Translations under genes and position numbers: made by a program
The notes under the pieces: generated by a model
What the model was told of the DNA's origin: nothing
What the model saw: only the letters and a program-made list of their open reading frames with translations
The model's database searches: none
Origin: Micromonospora sicca
Lineage (GTDB): Bacteria > Actinomycetota > Actinomycetes > Mycobacteriales > Micromonosporaceae
Assembly (NCBI RefSeq): GCF_003172935.1
Contig: NZ_QGKS01000262.1
Span: forward strand, 1-39,720
Direction: 5' to 3'
Length of the DNA stretch: 39,720 nt
Shown: in pieces, positions 18,084 to 27,163 of the stretch
How positions within the stretch are numbered: the first letter of the stretch is position 1
Layout of the letters: each line of letters begins with the position of its first letter

Positions 18084-19283
18084 GTGGACGACCGGACCGT
18101 GCTCATCTCCGGGGCCGGCATCGCCGGCCCCGCCCTCGCCTACTGGCTGCGCCGGTACGGCTTCCACCCGACGGTGGTGGAGCGCTCCGCCGGCCCGCGC
18201 CCCGGCGGCCAGGCCGTCGACGTGCGGGGGACCGCCCGCGAGGTGGTCGACCGGATGGGGTTGACCGCGCGGGTCCGCGCCGAGTGCGTCGCGGAGCGCG
18301 GAATGGCCTACGTGGACGCCCGCGGCGAGGTGACCTGCCGGATGCCGGTGCACGCCTTCGACGGCGAGGGCATCGTCGCGGAGATCGAGATCGAGCGGGG
18401 CGACCTGGCCCGGCTGCTGTACTCCGAGACCCGCGACGGGGTGGAGTACCTCTTCGACGACTCGATCGAGTCGCTGACCGAGACCGGCGACGGGGTGCGG
18501 GTCACCTTCGAACGCTCCGCCCCGCGCACCGTCGGCCTGGTGGTGGGGGCCGACGGGGTGCACTCCCGGACCCGGTCGCTGGCCTTCGGGCCGGAGTCGG
18601 CGTACGTCCGGCCGCTCGGGGCGTACCTGGCCTACTTCGGCACGCCGTACCCGGACGACGACGGCTGGTTCCTCATGCACAACGCCCCGGGCGGCCGGGT
18701 GGTCGGCACCCGCCCGACCCGGCACGGCCGGACCAGCGCGCTGTTCAGCTTCGTCTCCCCGCCGCTGGAGCTGGACCGGCGGGACGTCGCCGCCCAGCAG
18801 CGCCTCCTCGCCGAGCGCTTCGCCGACGTCGGCTGGCGTACCCGGGAACTGCTCGCCGTCATGGCCGACGCCCCCGACTTCTACTTCGACCTGTACGGGC
18901 AGGTGCGGACGGACCGGTGGAGCCGGGGCCGGGTGGCGCTGCTCGGCGACGCCGCCTGGTGCCCGTCCCCGCTGACGGGGCAGGGCACCAGCCTCTCCCT
19001 GGTCGGCGCGTACGTGCTGGCCGGCGAACTGGCTGCCGCCGGTGGCGATCACCCGGTCGCGTACCGGCGGTACGAGGAGGTGCTGCGGGCGCACGTCCAG
19101 CGGGGCCAGGAGCTGCCCGGCGGCGGGATCTCCGGTTTCCTGCCGGCCAGCCGGGCGGCCATCCGGCTGCGGGACGCGTCGATGCGGGCGATGACCTCCC
19201 GCCCGCTGCGCCGGCTCGCCACCCGGCTCTTCTTCAGCCAGGCCGAGGGTCTGGCCCTGCCGGAGTACGCCGCGACCGGGTGA
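18084..19283 (+). CDS. FAD-dependent monooxygenase (aromatic hydroxylase type)
   Basis: The 399-residue protein starts at GTG 18084 after GGGAG. It has the FAD-binding Rossmann motif GAGIAGPALAYWLRRYGFHP at about residues 9-28, the DG-type motif VVGADGVHSRTRSLAF, and the second FAD motif GDAAWCPSPLTGQGTSLSLV. This is the group A flavin monooxygenase pattern of aromatic hydroxylases and of antibiotic-inactivating enzymes of the TetX or rifampicin-monooxygenase type. It uses NAD(P)H and oxygen to hydroxylate a substrate that cannot be named here. It is divergent from the GntR-TetR regulator, which probably represses it through the two upstream palindromes. Confidence 0.9.
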   Translation: MDDRTVLISGAGIAGPALAYWLRRYGFHPTVVERSAGPRPGGQAVDVRGTAREVVDRMGLTARVRAECVAERGMAYVDARGEVTCRMPVHAFDGEGIVAEIEIERGDLARLLYSETRDGVEYLFDDSIESLTETGDGVRVTFERSAPRTVGLVVGADGVHSRTRSLAFGPESAYVRPLGAYLAYFGTPYPDDDGWFLMHNAPGGRVVGTRPTRHGRTSALFSFVSPPLELDRRDVAAQQRLLAERFADVGWRTRELLAVMADAPDFYFDLYGQVRTDRWSRGRVALLGDAAWCPSPLTGQGTSLSLVGAYVLAGELAAAGGDHPVAYRRYEEVLRAHVQRGQELPGGGISGFLPASRAAIRLRDASMRAMTSRPLRRLATRLFFSQAEGLALPEYAATG

Positions 19284-19404
19284 CCCGCGCTCCGGCCCGG
19301 GACCTCCGCGACCGGCGCGCAGTCAGGTGGCCGGGCCACATGGGAGCGCTCGCCCGGCCCGCCCACTCGCCACCGTCAATCCGCCGCGACCGGCCGTGGG
19401 GTGA

Positions 19405-19416
19405 CGGACATGTCCG
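19405..19416. promoter_or_regulatory. 12-bp perfect palindrome upstream of the ABC importer
   Basis: CGGACATGTCCG is a perfect palindrome 145 bp before the first importer gene, within a 277-bp gap that otherwise shows no gene. It could be a regulator site. A TAGGTT hexamer at about 19483-19488 may be the -10 of the importer operon. Confidence 0.35.
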
Positions 19417-19560
19417 CCGACCCCGCCTCGACCGGCGGGAAAGTGTGGGGGACCGACATGGCTGGACTCGGCCGGTGCACCGTAGGTTTCCTCCACGCGA
19501 CGGCCCTGTGACCACGGTCACCGACCCGGTCGTCGCCGGACACCTGCGGAGGATGTGGCG

Positions 19561-20322
19561 ATGGCCGGGCAAGCGCTCCTGTCGGCCCGCGGGCTGACCC
19601 GCGACTTCCGGGGCTTCCGGGCGGTCGACGGCGTCGACCTGGACGTGGCGCCGGAGACCGTGCACGCCCTGGTGGGCCCGAACGGCGCCGGCAAGACCAC
19701 GCTGTTCAACCTGCTCACCGGGTTCCTGCCGCCGACCGCCGGGCGGATCGAGCTGGCCGGCCGGGACGTCACCGGCCTACCGCCGGAGCGGGTCGCCCGG
19801 CTCGGCGTGGCCCGCTCGTTCCAGATCACCAGCCTCTTCCCGCAGCTCGGCGCCCGCGAGCACGTCGAGCTGGCGTTGCAGTCGTCGAGCGGGCTGGGCT
19901 GGCGGTTCTGGCGCTCGGCGAAGCTGATGGACCGCTACCGGGAACGCGCCGACGAACTGCTGGCCATGGTCGGCCTCGACGAACTGGCCGAGGCCCCCGC
20001 CGAGGCGCTCGCCTACGGGCGCAAGCGCGCCCTGGAGCTGGCCATCGCCCTCGCCCTGGACCCGAAGGTGCTGCTGCTCGACGAGCCCACCGCCGGGATG
20101 GGACTGGAGGACGTCGACCGCACCGTCGACCTGATCGCGAAGGTCCGCAAGGGCCGCACCGTGGTGATGGTCGAGCACAACATGAGCGTCGTCGGCCGGC
20201 TCGCCGACACCGTCACCGTCCTGCAGGCCGGCAAGGTCCTGGTCGAGGGCCCCTACGAGCAGGTCCGCGCCGACGAGCGGGTCATCACCGCCTACCTGGG
20301 AGCCGCTGATGCTGCGCATTGA
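19561..20322 (+). CDS. livG: Branched-chain amino acid-type ABC transporter ATP-binding protein (LivG-like)
   Basis: The 253-residue ATPase has Walker A GPNGAGKTTLFNLLTG, a Q-loop region, LivG-type insert (SFQITSLFPQLGAREHVELA), a degenerate signature AYGRKRALELAIAL where LSGGQ is expected (typical of LivG), Walker B VLLLDEPTAGM, and the switch His in VMVEHNMSVV. ATG at 19561 has GGAGGA seven bases upstream; a GTG two codons earlier is too close to it. The order LivG, LivF, binding protein, LivH, LivM gives a complete importer of the hydrophobic amino acid uptake family. The 3' end overlaps livF by 14 bp. Confidence 0.93.
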   Translation: MAGQALLSARGLTRDFRGFRAVDGVDLDVAPETVHALVGPNGAGKTTLFNLLTGFLPPTAGRIELAGRDVTGLPPERVARLGVARSFQITSLFPQLGAREHVELALQSSSGLGWRFWRSAKLMDRYRERADELLAMVGLDELAEAPAEALAYGRKRALELAIALALDPKVLLLDEPTAGMGLEDVDRTVDLIAKVRKGRTVVMVEHNMSVVGRLADTVTVLQAGKVLVEGPYEQVRADERVITAYLGAADAAH

Positions 20323-21001
20323 GAACCTCTCCGCGTTCTACGGCGAGGCGCAGGTGCTGCGGGAGGTGAGCCTGGACGTCGCCGTCGGCAAGGTGGTCAC
20401 CCTGGTCGGCCGCAACGGCGCCGGCAAGTCCACCCTGCTGCGCTGCGTGATGGGACTGCACCCCGGCCAGCGCGGCACGGTCACCCTGGACGGCCGGGAC
20501 GTGACGCGGCTGCCGGCGTACAAGCGGGCGCGGCTGGGGCTCGGTTGGGTCCCCGACGACCGCGGCGCGTACGCCACCCTCACGGTCACCGAGAACCTGA
20601 CGCTGCCGCCCCGGGTCGGCCCCGACCCGTGGCCCCTCGAGCGGGTCTACGAGGCGTTCCCCGCCCTGTACACCCGGCGCGACTCGGCGGCCACCATGCT
20701 CTCCGGCGGCGAGCAGCAGATGCTCGCCCTGGCCCGGGTGCTGCGGATGGGCGCCCGGCTGCTGCTCTGCGACGAGCCCACCGAGGGGCTCTCCCCACTG
20801 CTCGTGCAGCAGGTCGGCGACCTGCTGCGGGAGGCCAAGCAGCACGGGGTGACCGTGCTGCTGGTCGAACAGAACCTGCACTTCGCCACCGGCGTCGCCG
20901 ACCGGCACTACCTGCTGGCCGAGGGACGCATCGCGGAGGCGATGGACAACTCCGAGGTCCGCTCGCGGGAGCGCGAGCTGCTGGCGTACCTCGGGATCTG
21001 A
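20309..21001 (+). CDS. livF: Branched-chain amino acid-type ABC transporter ATP-binding protein (LivF-like)
   Basis: The 230-residue second ATPase shows Walker A GRNGAGKSTLLRCVMG, LivF-like VPDDRGAYATLTVTENLTL, the signature LSGGEQQMLALARVL, Walker B LLLCDEPTEGLSP and the H-loop region around LLVEQNLHFA. These are standard LivF features, including the canonical signature that the LivG partner lacks. It overlaps the preceding gene by 14 bp, so the two ATPases are translationally coupled and should form a heterodimer that powers the LivH/LivM channel. Confidence 0.93.
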   Translation: MLRIENLSAFYGEAQVLREVSLDVAVGKVVTLVGRNGAGKSTLLRCVMGLHPGQRGTVTLDGRDVTRLPAYKRARLGLGWVPDDRGAYATLTVTENLTLPPRVGPDPWPLERVYEAFPALYTRRDSAATMLSGGEQQMLALARVLRMGARLLLCDEPTEGLSPLLVQQVGDLLREAKQHGVTVLLVEQNLHFATGVADRHYLLAEGRIAEAMDNSEVRSRERELLAYLGI

Positions 21002-21049
21002 ATCTTGACGGCTGACCCGCGCGGACCGCGCGGTACGAAAGGGATGGAC

Positions 21050-22300
21050 ATGCGTAGGAGCGTGGGTGTGGCCGCCGCCTCGGCGGCGGTGGTGCTGGTC
21101 GCCGGCTGCGGCGGCGGTGGGCCGGCCTCGGGCGGCGACGAGAAGCTGACCGGTGACAAGATCGTGCTGGGGGTCCTCAACGACCAGTCCGGGGCCTACT
21201 CGGAGCTGTCCGGCAAGAACTCGGTCAAGGCCGTGGAGATGGCCATCGCCGACTTCAAGGCCAAGTACGGCGACAAGGCGATCACCAAGGACATCACCGT
21301 GGAGACCGCCGACCACCAGAACAAGCCGGACGTGGCCAACAGCAAGGCCGCCGAGATGTACGACCGCAAGGGTGTCGACCTCATCCTCGACGTGCCGACC
21401 TCCTCGGCCGCCCTCAAGGTCGCCGACGTGGCGAAGGAGAAGAAGAAGCTCTACTTCAACATCGGCGCGGCGACCACCGACCTGACCGGCAAGAGCTGCA
21501 ACAAGTACACGTTCCACTACGCGTACGACACGTACATGCTGGCCAACGGCACCGGGAAGACGACCACCGAGCAGGTCGGCAAGAACTGGTACATCCTCTA
21601 CCCGAACTACGCCTTCGGTCAGGACATGGAGAAGAGCTTCTCCGCGGCGATCGCCCAGGCCGGCGGTCAGGTGGTCGGCAAGGACGGCGCGCCGTTCCCG
21701 AACACCACCGGGGACTACTCGTCGTTCCTGCTCAAGGCGCCCACCCTCAACCCGAAGCCGCAGGTGCTCGGCACCATGCAGGCCGGCGCCGAGCTGGTCA
21801 ACGTGGTCAAGCAGTACAACGAGTTCAAGCTCCGGGACAAGGGCATCGGGCTGGCCGTGGGCCTGATGTTCATCACCGACATCCACTCGCTGACCCCGGC
21901 GGCGCTGGCCGGCACCACCTACACCGACGCCTGGTACTGGAACTTCGATCAGCAGAACCGGGCGTTCGCCGACCGGTTCCAGTCCGCGACCGGGACCCGG
22001 CCCTCGTTCGCCCACGCGGCCAACTACTCCGCGGCGATGCAGTACCTGGAGGCCGTGCAGGCCGCCGGCACCGACGACGCGGACACCGTGGTCAAGGGGC
22101 TGGAGGGCAAGGAGGTCAACGACGTCTTCCTGCGCAACGGCAAGATCCGCGCCGAGGACCACCGGGTCATCCACGACGCGTACCTGGCCCAGGTGAAGCC
22201 GCAGGCCGAGGTCACCGAGCCGTGGGACTACGTGAAGGTCCTCAAGACCATCCCGGCCGCCGAGGCGTTCCGCGCCCCGTCGGCCGACTGCAAGATGTGA
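21050..22300 (+). CDS. Substrate-binding lipoprotein of the ABC importer
   Basis: The 416-residue protein starts MRRSVGVAAASAAVVLVAGC, a lipoprotein signal peptide with lipobox LVAGC, so it should be anchored by its Cys at about residue 20. The mature part is a Leu/Ile/Val-binding-type periplasmic fold (Peripla_BP_6): KIVLGVLNDQSGAYSELSGK, DLILDVPTSSAALKVADVA, WYILYPNYAFGQDMEKSF and GTTYTDAWYWNF. The ATG at 21050 is preferred over 21044 because AAGGGA is then correctly spaced. Members of this branch bind amino acids, urea, amides or aromatic acids; the ligand cannot be fixed. The nearby aromatic-type monooxygenase makes an aromatic acid one option. Confidence 0.92.
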   Translation: MRRSVGVAAASAAVVLVAGCGGGGPASGGDEKLTGDKIVLGVLNDQSGAYSELSGKNSVKAVEMAIADFKAKYGDKAITKDITVETADHQNKPDVANSKAAEMYDRKGVDLILDVPTSSAALKVADVAKEKKKLYFNIGAATTDLTGKSCNKYTFHYAYDTYMLANGTGKTTTEQVGKNWYILYPNYAFGQDMEKSFSAAIAQAGGQVVGKDGAPFPNTTGDYSSFLLKAPTLNPKPQVLGTMQAGAELVNVVKQYNEFKLRDKGIGLAVGLMFITDIHSLTPAALAGTTYTDAWYWNFDQQNRAFADRFQSATGTRPSFAHAANYSAAMQYLEAVQAAGTDDADTVVKGLEGKEVNDVFLRNGKIRAEDHRVIHDAYLAQVKPQAEVTEPWDYVKVLKTIPAAEAFRAPSADCKM

Positions 22301-22307
22301 CGGGACG

Positions 22308-23189
22308 ATGTCCGGTTTTGCGCAGAACACATTCAACGGGCTGGTGAGCGGGGCGTTCTACGCCCTGCTCGCCCTCGGGCTCGCGGTCATCTTCGGCATG
22401 CTCCGGGTGGTGAACTTCGCCCACGGCGCCTTCTACATGCTCGGCGCGTTCGGGGCGTACGTCCTGCTCACCGAGGCGGGCGTGCCGTTCTGGGCGGCCC
22501 TGGTGATCATGCCGCTGGCGCTCGCCGTGCTGGGCATGGCGCTGGAGCGGGCGGTGATCCACCGGCTGACCCGGCTCGACCCGCTCTACAACTTCCTGCT
22601 CACCTTCGGCCTGACGCTGATCCTCCAGGACCTGGTGAAGTCCCGGTACGGCATCCAGTCCAGCCCGTACGCCACGCCGGCCGCGCTGAGCGGCTCGGTG
22701 AACTTCGGGCTCTTCGACTTCCCGACGTACCGGGTCTTCATCCTCGGCTTCACCGTGCTGCTCTGCGTCGCGGTGTGGTGGGTGCTGGGGCGGACCCGGA
22801 TCGGCATGGTGGTCCGGGCGGCCACCGAGCGGCCCGAGCTGACCCGCGCCTTCGGCATCGACGTGGGGCGGTGGGTCACCCCGGTCTTCGGCTTCGGCAT
22901 CGGCCTGGCCGGGCTGGCCGGCGTGCTCGCCGCCCCGATGCGGGCGGTGAACCCGCTGATGGGCGCCGACCTGATCATCGTGGTCTTCGCGGTGGTGGTG
23001 ATCGGCGGCCTCGGCTCGATCTTCGGCTCGGTCGCCGCCGGCTTCGGCATCGGCCTGGTCCAGGCCTGGGGCGAGGCGTACCTGTCGGAGTTCCCGATCG
23101 TGTCCCAGACCGTCGTCTTCGTGGTGATGGCCGTGGTGCTGCTCTGGCGCCCGGCCGGCCTGTTCGGCCGTGAGGAGGCACCGGCATGA
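22308..23189 (+). CDS. livH: Branched-chain amino acid-type ABC transporter permease (LivH-like)
   Basis: The 293-residue membrane protein begins MSGFAQNTFNGLVSGAFYAL, the usual LivH opening, and has about eight membrane segments. VFGMLRVVNFAHGAFYMLGA and the cytoplasmic coupling segment MVVRAATERPELTRAFGIDV are family signatures, as is GGLGSIFGSVAAGFGIGLVQ near the end. It follows the binding-protein stop by 7 bp and its own stop overlaps the livM start (ATGA). Confidence 0.93.
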   Translation: MSGFAQNTFNGLVSGAFYALLALGLAVIFGMLRVVNFAHGAFYMLGAFGAYVLLTEAGVPFWAALVIMPLALAVLGMALERAVIHRLTRLDPLYNFLLTFGLTLILQDLVKSRYGIQSSPYATPAALSGSVNFGLFDFPTYRVFILGFTVLLCVAVWWVLGRTRIGMVVRAATERPELTRAFGIDVGRWVTPVFGFGIGLAGLAGVLAAPMRAVNPLMGADLIIVVFAVVVIGGLGSIFGSVAAGFGIGLVQAWGEAYLSEFPIVSQTVVFVVMAVVLLWRPAGLFGREEAPA

Positions 23190-24211
23190 CCAGCGCCGTC
23201 GACACCCCCGCCGACGCGGCCCGCCCGGCGGCGCCGTCCGGGCTGCTCACCGTCGCCAGAGCCCCCGGCTGGGTCCGCTACGCGCTGCTCGCCGTGGGCC
23301 TGGTGGTGGCGCTCTGGCTGCCCAACGGGCTCTACCCGGCGGTGGCGGTGGACATCCTCTGCTGGGCGCTCTTCGCCGTCTCGGTGGACCTGCTGCTCGG
23401 CTTCACCGGGCTGATGTCCTTCGGGCACGCCGCGTTCTGGGGCACCTCCGCGTACGTGACCGGGCTGTTGGCGATCCACGCCGGCCTGCCCTTCCCGGCG
23501 GCGGTGCTGGCCGGCGCGCTCGCCGCGGCGCTGCTCGCGGTGCCGATCGGCTACCTCGCGGTCAAGCGCACCGGGATCTACTTCGCGATGGTCACCCTGG
23601 CCTTCGCGCAACTGGTCTACTACGTGGCCAACGAGTGGCGCTCGGTCACCCGGGGCGAGAACGGCCTCCAGGGCGTGCCCCGGGAGTTCTTCGGGACGGA
23701 CCTGAGCGACGACTACTACTTCTACTACGCGATCCTGCCGATCGTGCTGCTCGGGCTGGCCGCCGTCTGGCGGATCGTGCACTCGCCGTTCGGCCGGGTG
23801 CTGGTCGGCATCCGCGACAACCCGGCGCGCGCCCGGGCGCTCGGCTACCCGGTGCACCGGTACAAGCTGACCGCCTTCGTCCTCTCCGGCTTCATCGCCG
23901 GGCTGGGCGGCGGGCTCTTCGCCGTCAGCCACCGCTTCGTCTCCCTCGACGTGCTGCACTGGACCACCTCCGGCAAGGCGGTGATCGTGGTGGTGCTCGG
24001 TGGCATCGGCACCCTGTGGGGCGGGGTGCTCGGCGCGGCGGTCGTGGTCCGGCTGGAGGACTGGCTGTCCTTCTCCGGATTCGAGGCCATCGGCCTGGTC
24101 ACCGGCGGCATCTTCGTCCTCGTCGTGCTGCTGTTCCGGCGCGGCATCTGGGGGACGATCGCCGACCTGGCGCGGCGCTGGGGATCCGCCCGGCGCAGGA
24201 CTGGGGGCTAA
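23186..24211 (+). CDS. livM: Branched-chain amino acid-type ABC transporter permease (LivM-like)
   Basis: The 341-residue permease pairs with LivH. After a 30-residue hydrophilic lead, about nine or ten membrane segments follow. LivM signatures are GFTGLMSFGHAAFWGTSAYV, the coupling loop GRVLVGIRDNPARARALGYP, and the late VVLGGIGTLWGGVLGAAVV. GAGGAGG precedes the ATG at 23186, which overlaps the livH stop. This is the last gene of the importer operon; the hairpin-rich repeat at 24241-24289 may end its transcript. Confidence 0.93.
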   Translation: MTSAVDTPADAARPAAPSGLLTVARAPGWVRYALLAVGLVVALWLPNGLYPAVAVDILCWALFAVSVDLLLGFTGLMSFGHAAFWGTSAYVTGLLAIHAGLPFPAAVLAGALAAALLAVPIGYLAVKRTGIYFAMVTLAFAQLVYYVANEWRSVTRGENGLQGVPREFFGTDLSDDYYFYYAILPIVLLGLAAVWRIVHSPFGRVLVGIRDNPARARALGYPVHRYKLTAFVLSGFIAGLGGGLFAVSHRFVSLDVLHWTTSGKAVIVVVLGGIGTLWGGVLGAAVVVRLEDWLSFSGFEAIGLVTGGIFVLVVLLFRRGIWGTIADLARRWGSARRRTGG

Positions 24212-24240
24212 GCGTCCAAGCGGTGGGGCTGGGGGGCGAC

Positions 24241-24289
24241 GTGCCCGGCTCCGGGCGGTCCGGCCTGATCCCTGCGCCGGTCACGGTCG
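24241..24289. repeat. 49-bp repeat, left copy (inverted partner at 27164-27212)
   Basis: This stretch starts GTGCCCGGCTCCGGGCGGTC and matches the reverse complement of 27164-27212 at 43 of 49 positions. The two copies bracket the glycosyltransferase and acyltransferase genes. Each copy is also partly self-complementary (GTGCCCGGC near one end, GCCGGTCAC near the other), so it could act as an intergenic palindromic repeat or a terminator for livM. One reading frame of both copies encodes GLIPAPVT, but I see no gene there. Confidence 0.65.
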
Positions 24290-24435
24290 TCCCCAGCCCC
24301 GCCGTGGTCACCGTCCGCCCGTGCGTCCCGGTCGCCGGGCACCATGGTCACGGGAGTCGGGCAACCCCCTCAGCAACGCGCATGACGATCAGCGATCGGC
24401 CAGCTACTGTAAGCTACCAAGCGCCCGGGGGGTCG

Positions 24436-24466
24436 TTACGTACCGGGACGCCAACCCGGCTAGGAT
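24436..24466 (+). promoter_or_regulatory. Candidate promoter of the GT87 gene, leaderless transcript
   Basis: TTACGT (24436-24441) and TAGGAT (24461-24466) resemble -35 and -10 boxes with a 19-bp spacer. The ATG at 24477 lies ten bases after the -10 and has no ribosome binding site. Just upstream AGCTAC is repeated at a 10-bp interval (about 24402-24417), possibly a regulator site. Confidence 0.4.
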
Positions 24467-24476
24467 TCGGCCCACT

Positions 24477-25787
24477 ATGGTCACCCAGCACATCCGCCGG
24501 TTCGCCGCCGGGGTGGCGGCCGATCATGCCGCTCGCCCGCGGACCGTCGTGCCGAACTGGCTCCTCATCCCCGGACTGGCCGTGCTGGCCGTCTCGCTCG
24601 CGGCGTATGTCGCCTTCGTGCGCGACCACCCGTTCCGCGGGACGGATTTCAACATGTACCTCGGGGCCGCCCACGCGTTCCTGGATGGGCAGCCCGTCTA
24701 TCAGCTCGGGTACACCACGCTGAACCTTCCCTACACCTATCCGCCGGTCACCCTGCCGTTCGTGGTCCCGCTGGCCTGGTTCGACGATCGGGCCGCGCTC
24801 AACCTCATGAACGCGGTGGGTGTCGTGGGGATGCTCGCGGCGGTGTGGTTCACCACCAAGATGCTCGGGTACGAGGGCACCCGCGGCCGTCTCGGTCTCG
24901 TCGCCGCCGTCGGCGCGGTGCTGTTGTGGACCGAGCCGCTGCAGCGCAACCTCGACCTCGGTCAGATCAACATCTTCGTCATGCTGCTGGTCGTGGCGGA
25001 CCTCGCGATCCCCGACCGGAGCCGGTTCAAGGGCGTACTCATCGGCGCCGCGACCGCGACCAAGCTGCTGCCCGGCCTCTTCGTGGTCTACCTGTTGCTC
25101 ACGCGGCGGATCCGGGCCGCCATCGTCGCGGCGGGCACCTTCGTCGGGCTCACGCTGCTGGGCGCGATCATCCAGCCGGGCGGTTCGTACGACTACTGGC
25201 TGACCGGGCGGGCGTTCGACTCGCACCGGGTGCTGATGACATCCGGCCCGCGTTACGGCGGCAACCAGTCCCTGCAGGGCTTCACCGCGCGTCTGCTTGA
25301 GACGGACCAGCAGAATACGATCTGGTGGATGCTGTCCGTGGTCGTCGTCCTGGTCGCCGGCCTCGCCCTCGCGACCGCGCTTCAGCGGCACGGGGAGGAG
25401 GCCATGGCCATGATCGTCGTCGGCTTCACCATGCTTCTCATCTCGCCGGTGAGCTGGTCGCACTACTGGCTCTGGATCGGCCCGATGGCGATCGTGCTCG
25501 TCGACGTCGTGCGCCGCTCGCACGGCGCGGCACGCGTGCTCGCCGCCGTCGTCGCGGTCGCCGCGATCCTGCCCTTCCTCATGTGGCCGGGTCCCTATCG
25601 CGGCGAAATCCTCCCGAGGGGTCTGATCTGGAAGGCCGGCCAGCTGGACGGGTTCGCCCAGCGGTTCGCGGTTGATCCCTACGTGCCGACGGTACTGGTG
25701 CTCTTCGCGCTCGCCGCGCTGTGGCTGTACCGGCGGTCCCGCGCGGAACAGACGGTCGTGCCGACCGCCGGCATCGCCGGCCCATGA
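24477..25787 (+). CDS. GT87-family (DUF2029) polyprenol-phosphate-mannose-dependent glycosyltransferase
   Basis: The 436-residue integral membrane protein has about ten to twelve membrane segments. The first extracytoplasmic loop carries the GT-C catalytic motif RGTDFNMYLGAAHAFLDGQP, in which the Asp is expected to be the base, followed by YPPVTLPFVVPLA. A further family segment is QRNLDLGQINIFVMLLVVAD with the conserved GQIN motif, and then LLPGLFVVYLLLTRR. Actinobacterial relatives add mannose or arabinose units to lipomannan-type glycolipids from polyprenyl-phosphate donors. It lies 55 bp before an acyltransferase-3 gene with which it may make an acylated envelope glycoconjugate. Both sit between 49-bp inverted repeats. 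Confidence 0.85.
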   Translation: MVTQHIRRFAAGVAADHAARPRTVVPNWLLIPGLAVLAVSLAAYVAFVRDHPFRGTDFNMYLGAAHAFLDGQPVYQLGYTTLNLPYTYPPVTLPFVVPLAWFDDRAALNLMNAVGVVGMLAAVWFTTKMLGYEGTRGRLGLVAAVGAVLLWTEPLQRNLDLGQINIFVMLLVVADLAIPDRSRFKGVLIGAATATKLLPGLFVVYLLLTRRIRAAIVAAGTFVGLTLLGAIIQPGGSYDYWLTGRAFDSHRVLMTSGPRYGGNQSLQGFTARLLETDQQNTIWWMLSVVVVLVAGLALATALQRHGEEAMAMIVVGFTMLLISPVSWSHYWLWIGPMAIVLVDVVRRSHGAARVLAAVVAVAAILPFLMWPGPYRGEILPRGLIWKAGQLDGFAQRFAVDPYVPTVLVLFALAALWLYRRSRAEQTVVPTAGIAGP

Positions 25788-25842
25788 TCATTTTCTCCGG
25801 CCGGCAGCGGCTCGGAACCGCCACGAAGACCAGGAGACGTCG

Positions 25843-27006
25843 ATGACGCAGGCGATGGACGAGCGCGCGGTCGCAGCGCCGACGACCGAGCCGACGCCGC
25901 CGAGCCAACGCGCCGGCCTGCCCCGGCAGACCGTCGCGGAGACGCCGGCCGCCGAGAGCGCGCCTGTCGGGCGGCCGCCGCGCCTGCTGGTCCTCGACGG
26001 ACTGCGCCTCGGCGCGGCACTCATGGTCGTCGGGTACCACCTCGTCGGTGACAAGATCGGCGTCTGGCAGCCCTCCGCTGCGACCGCTTTCGGCCCGCTG
26101 CACTCCGTCGCCAAGTACGGCTTCCTCGGCGTGCAGTTGTTCTTCGTGATCAGCGGCTTCGTCATCTGTATGAGCGCCTGGGGCCGCTCCCTCGGTGACT
26201 TCTTCGTCTCCCGCGTCGTGCGGCTCTACCCCGCCTACTGGTTCGCCGTCCTGGTGGCGACCGGCGTGCTCGTGGCCGTGCCGAGGGGCGTCGACCTCAA
26301 GGTCCGAGATGTGCTGGGCAACCTGACGATGATGCAGGAGTTCCTCGGCATCCGGCACCTCGACCTGTCGTACTGGACGCTCACCGTCGAGATGACCTTC
26401 TACATCCTCTTCGCCGTCATCGTGACGCGTGGCCTGACCTACCGCGGCGTGGTCGCCTTCTGCGCCATCTGGACCGTCGCCTCACTGATCGTGCCGAAGT
26501 TCGGCAACCAAGGGTTCACCAACGTCGTGGCGGCCGGCTACTCCAGCTACTTCATCGCGGGCATCGCCCTCTACCTCACCTACCGTTTCGGTCCGAACCT
26601 GCTGCTGTGGTCGATCGTCGGCCTCTCCTGGCTGATCGCGATCACGCGGCTGCCCAGCCTCGCCCAGGCCCGCGACGTCTCGTTCGTGCCGACGGCCGTC
26701 ATCGTGACGGGCTTCTTCCTCGTGATGGCGGCGGTCGCCCTCAATCTCTTCTCCTGGGTGAGGTGGCGCTGGGTCGCGACAGCCGGAGCGCTGACCTACC
26801 CGCTCTACCTCATCCACCAGACGGTCGGGCTCGCCGTCATCGAGCGGCTCCAGGCCCATCTGTCGCCGTGGCTGCTGATCACCGCTCTGGTCGCGTCCCT
26901 GCTCGTCGCCGCGTGGCTGATCCACCGATTCGTCGAGCGGCCCGCTTCCCGCTGGATGAAGCGTCAGCTCAGCGACTCGCTGCGCCAGTTGCGGACGACC
27001 CGCTGA
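25843..27006 (+). CDS. Acyltransferase-3 family membrane O-acyltransferase
   Basis: The 387-residue protein starts at ATG 25843, seven bases after AGGAG. After about 50 Pro/Ala/Thr-rich cytoplasmic residues, the membrane domain begins with the acyltransferase-3 hallmark LLVLDGLRLGAALMVVGYHL, containing the catalytic-type His. FGFLGVQLFFVISGFVI-like GFLGVQLFFVISGFVICMSA, then SRVVRLYPAYW and YWTLTVEMTFY, follow in the standard order. About ten membrane segments are visible. The enzymes O-acylate polysaccharides, glycolipids or antibiotics. Probable operon partner of the GT87 gene 55 bp upstream. Confidence 0.92.
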   Translation: MTQAMDERAVAAPTTEPTPPSQRAGLPRQTVAETPAAESAPVGRPPRLLVLDGLRLGAALMVVGYHLVGDKIGVWQPSAATAFGPLHSVAKYGFLGVQLFFVISGFVICMSAWGRSLGDFFVSRVVRLYPAYWFAVLVATGVLVAVPRGVDLKVRDVLGNLTMMQEFLGIRHLDLSYWTLTVEMTFYILFAVIVTRGLTYRGVVAFCAIWTVASLIVPKFGNQGFTNVVAAGYSSYFIAGIALYLTYRFGPNLLLWSIVGLSWLIAITRLPSLAQARDVSFVPTAVIVTGFFLVMAAVALNLFSWVRWRWVATAGALTYPLYLIHQTVGLAVIERLQAHLSPWLLITALVASLLVAAWLIHRFVERPASRWMKRQLSDSLRQLRTTR

Positions 27007-27108
27007 CGCTGCGGGCGTCCGATCCCTGGGCCGACCGGCCCTGTCGCCTGGCTCGCGGCGACGGCGGACGCCACTCGCGGGCGTCCCTCCAGTCGAGTAG
27101 GAGCGCGA

Positions 27109-27126
27109 GGAAGGGCTGAGCCTTCC
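27109..27126 (+). terminator. Hairpin after the acyltransferase gene
   Basis: GGAAGG (27109-27114) and CCTTCC (27121-27126) form a perfect 6-bp stem with a 6-base loop, about 100 bp after the stop. CCTCC follows; there is no long T-run. Confidence 0.35.
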
Positions 27127-27163
27127 CTCCGTCGACGCGCTGCGCCTGGGCCGAGGGGCCTGG

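Noticed and set aside
24241..24311. Small gene encoding the shared GLIPAPVT peptide found in both 49-bp repeats
   Set aside because: The frame has no sensible start or length in either copy. The similarity is explained by the DNA repeat itself.
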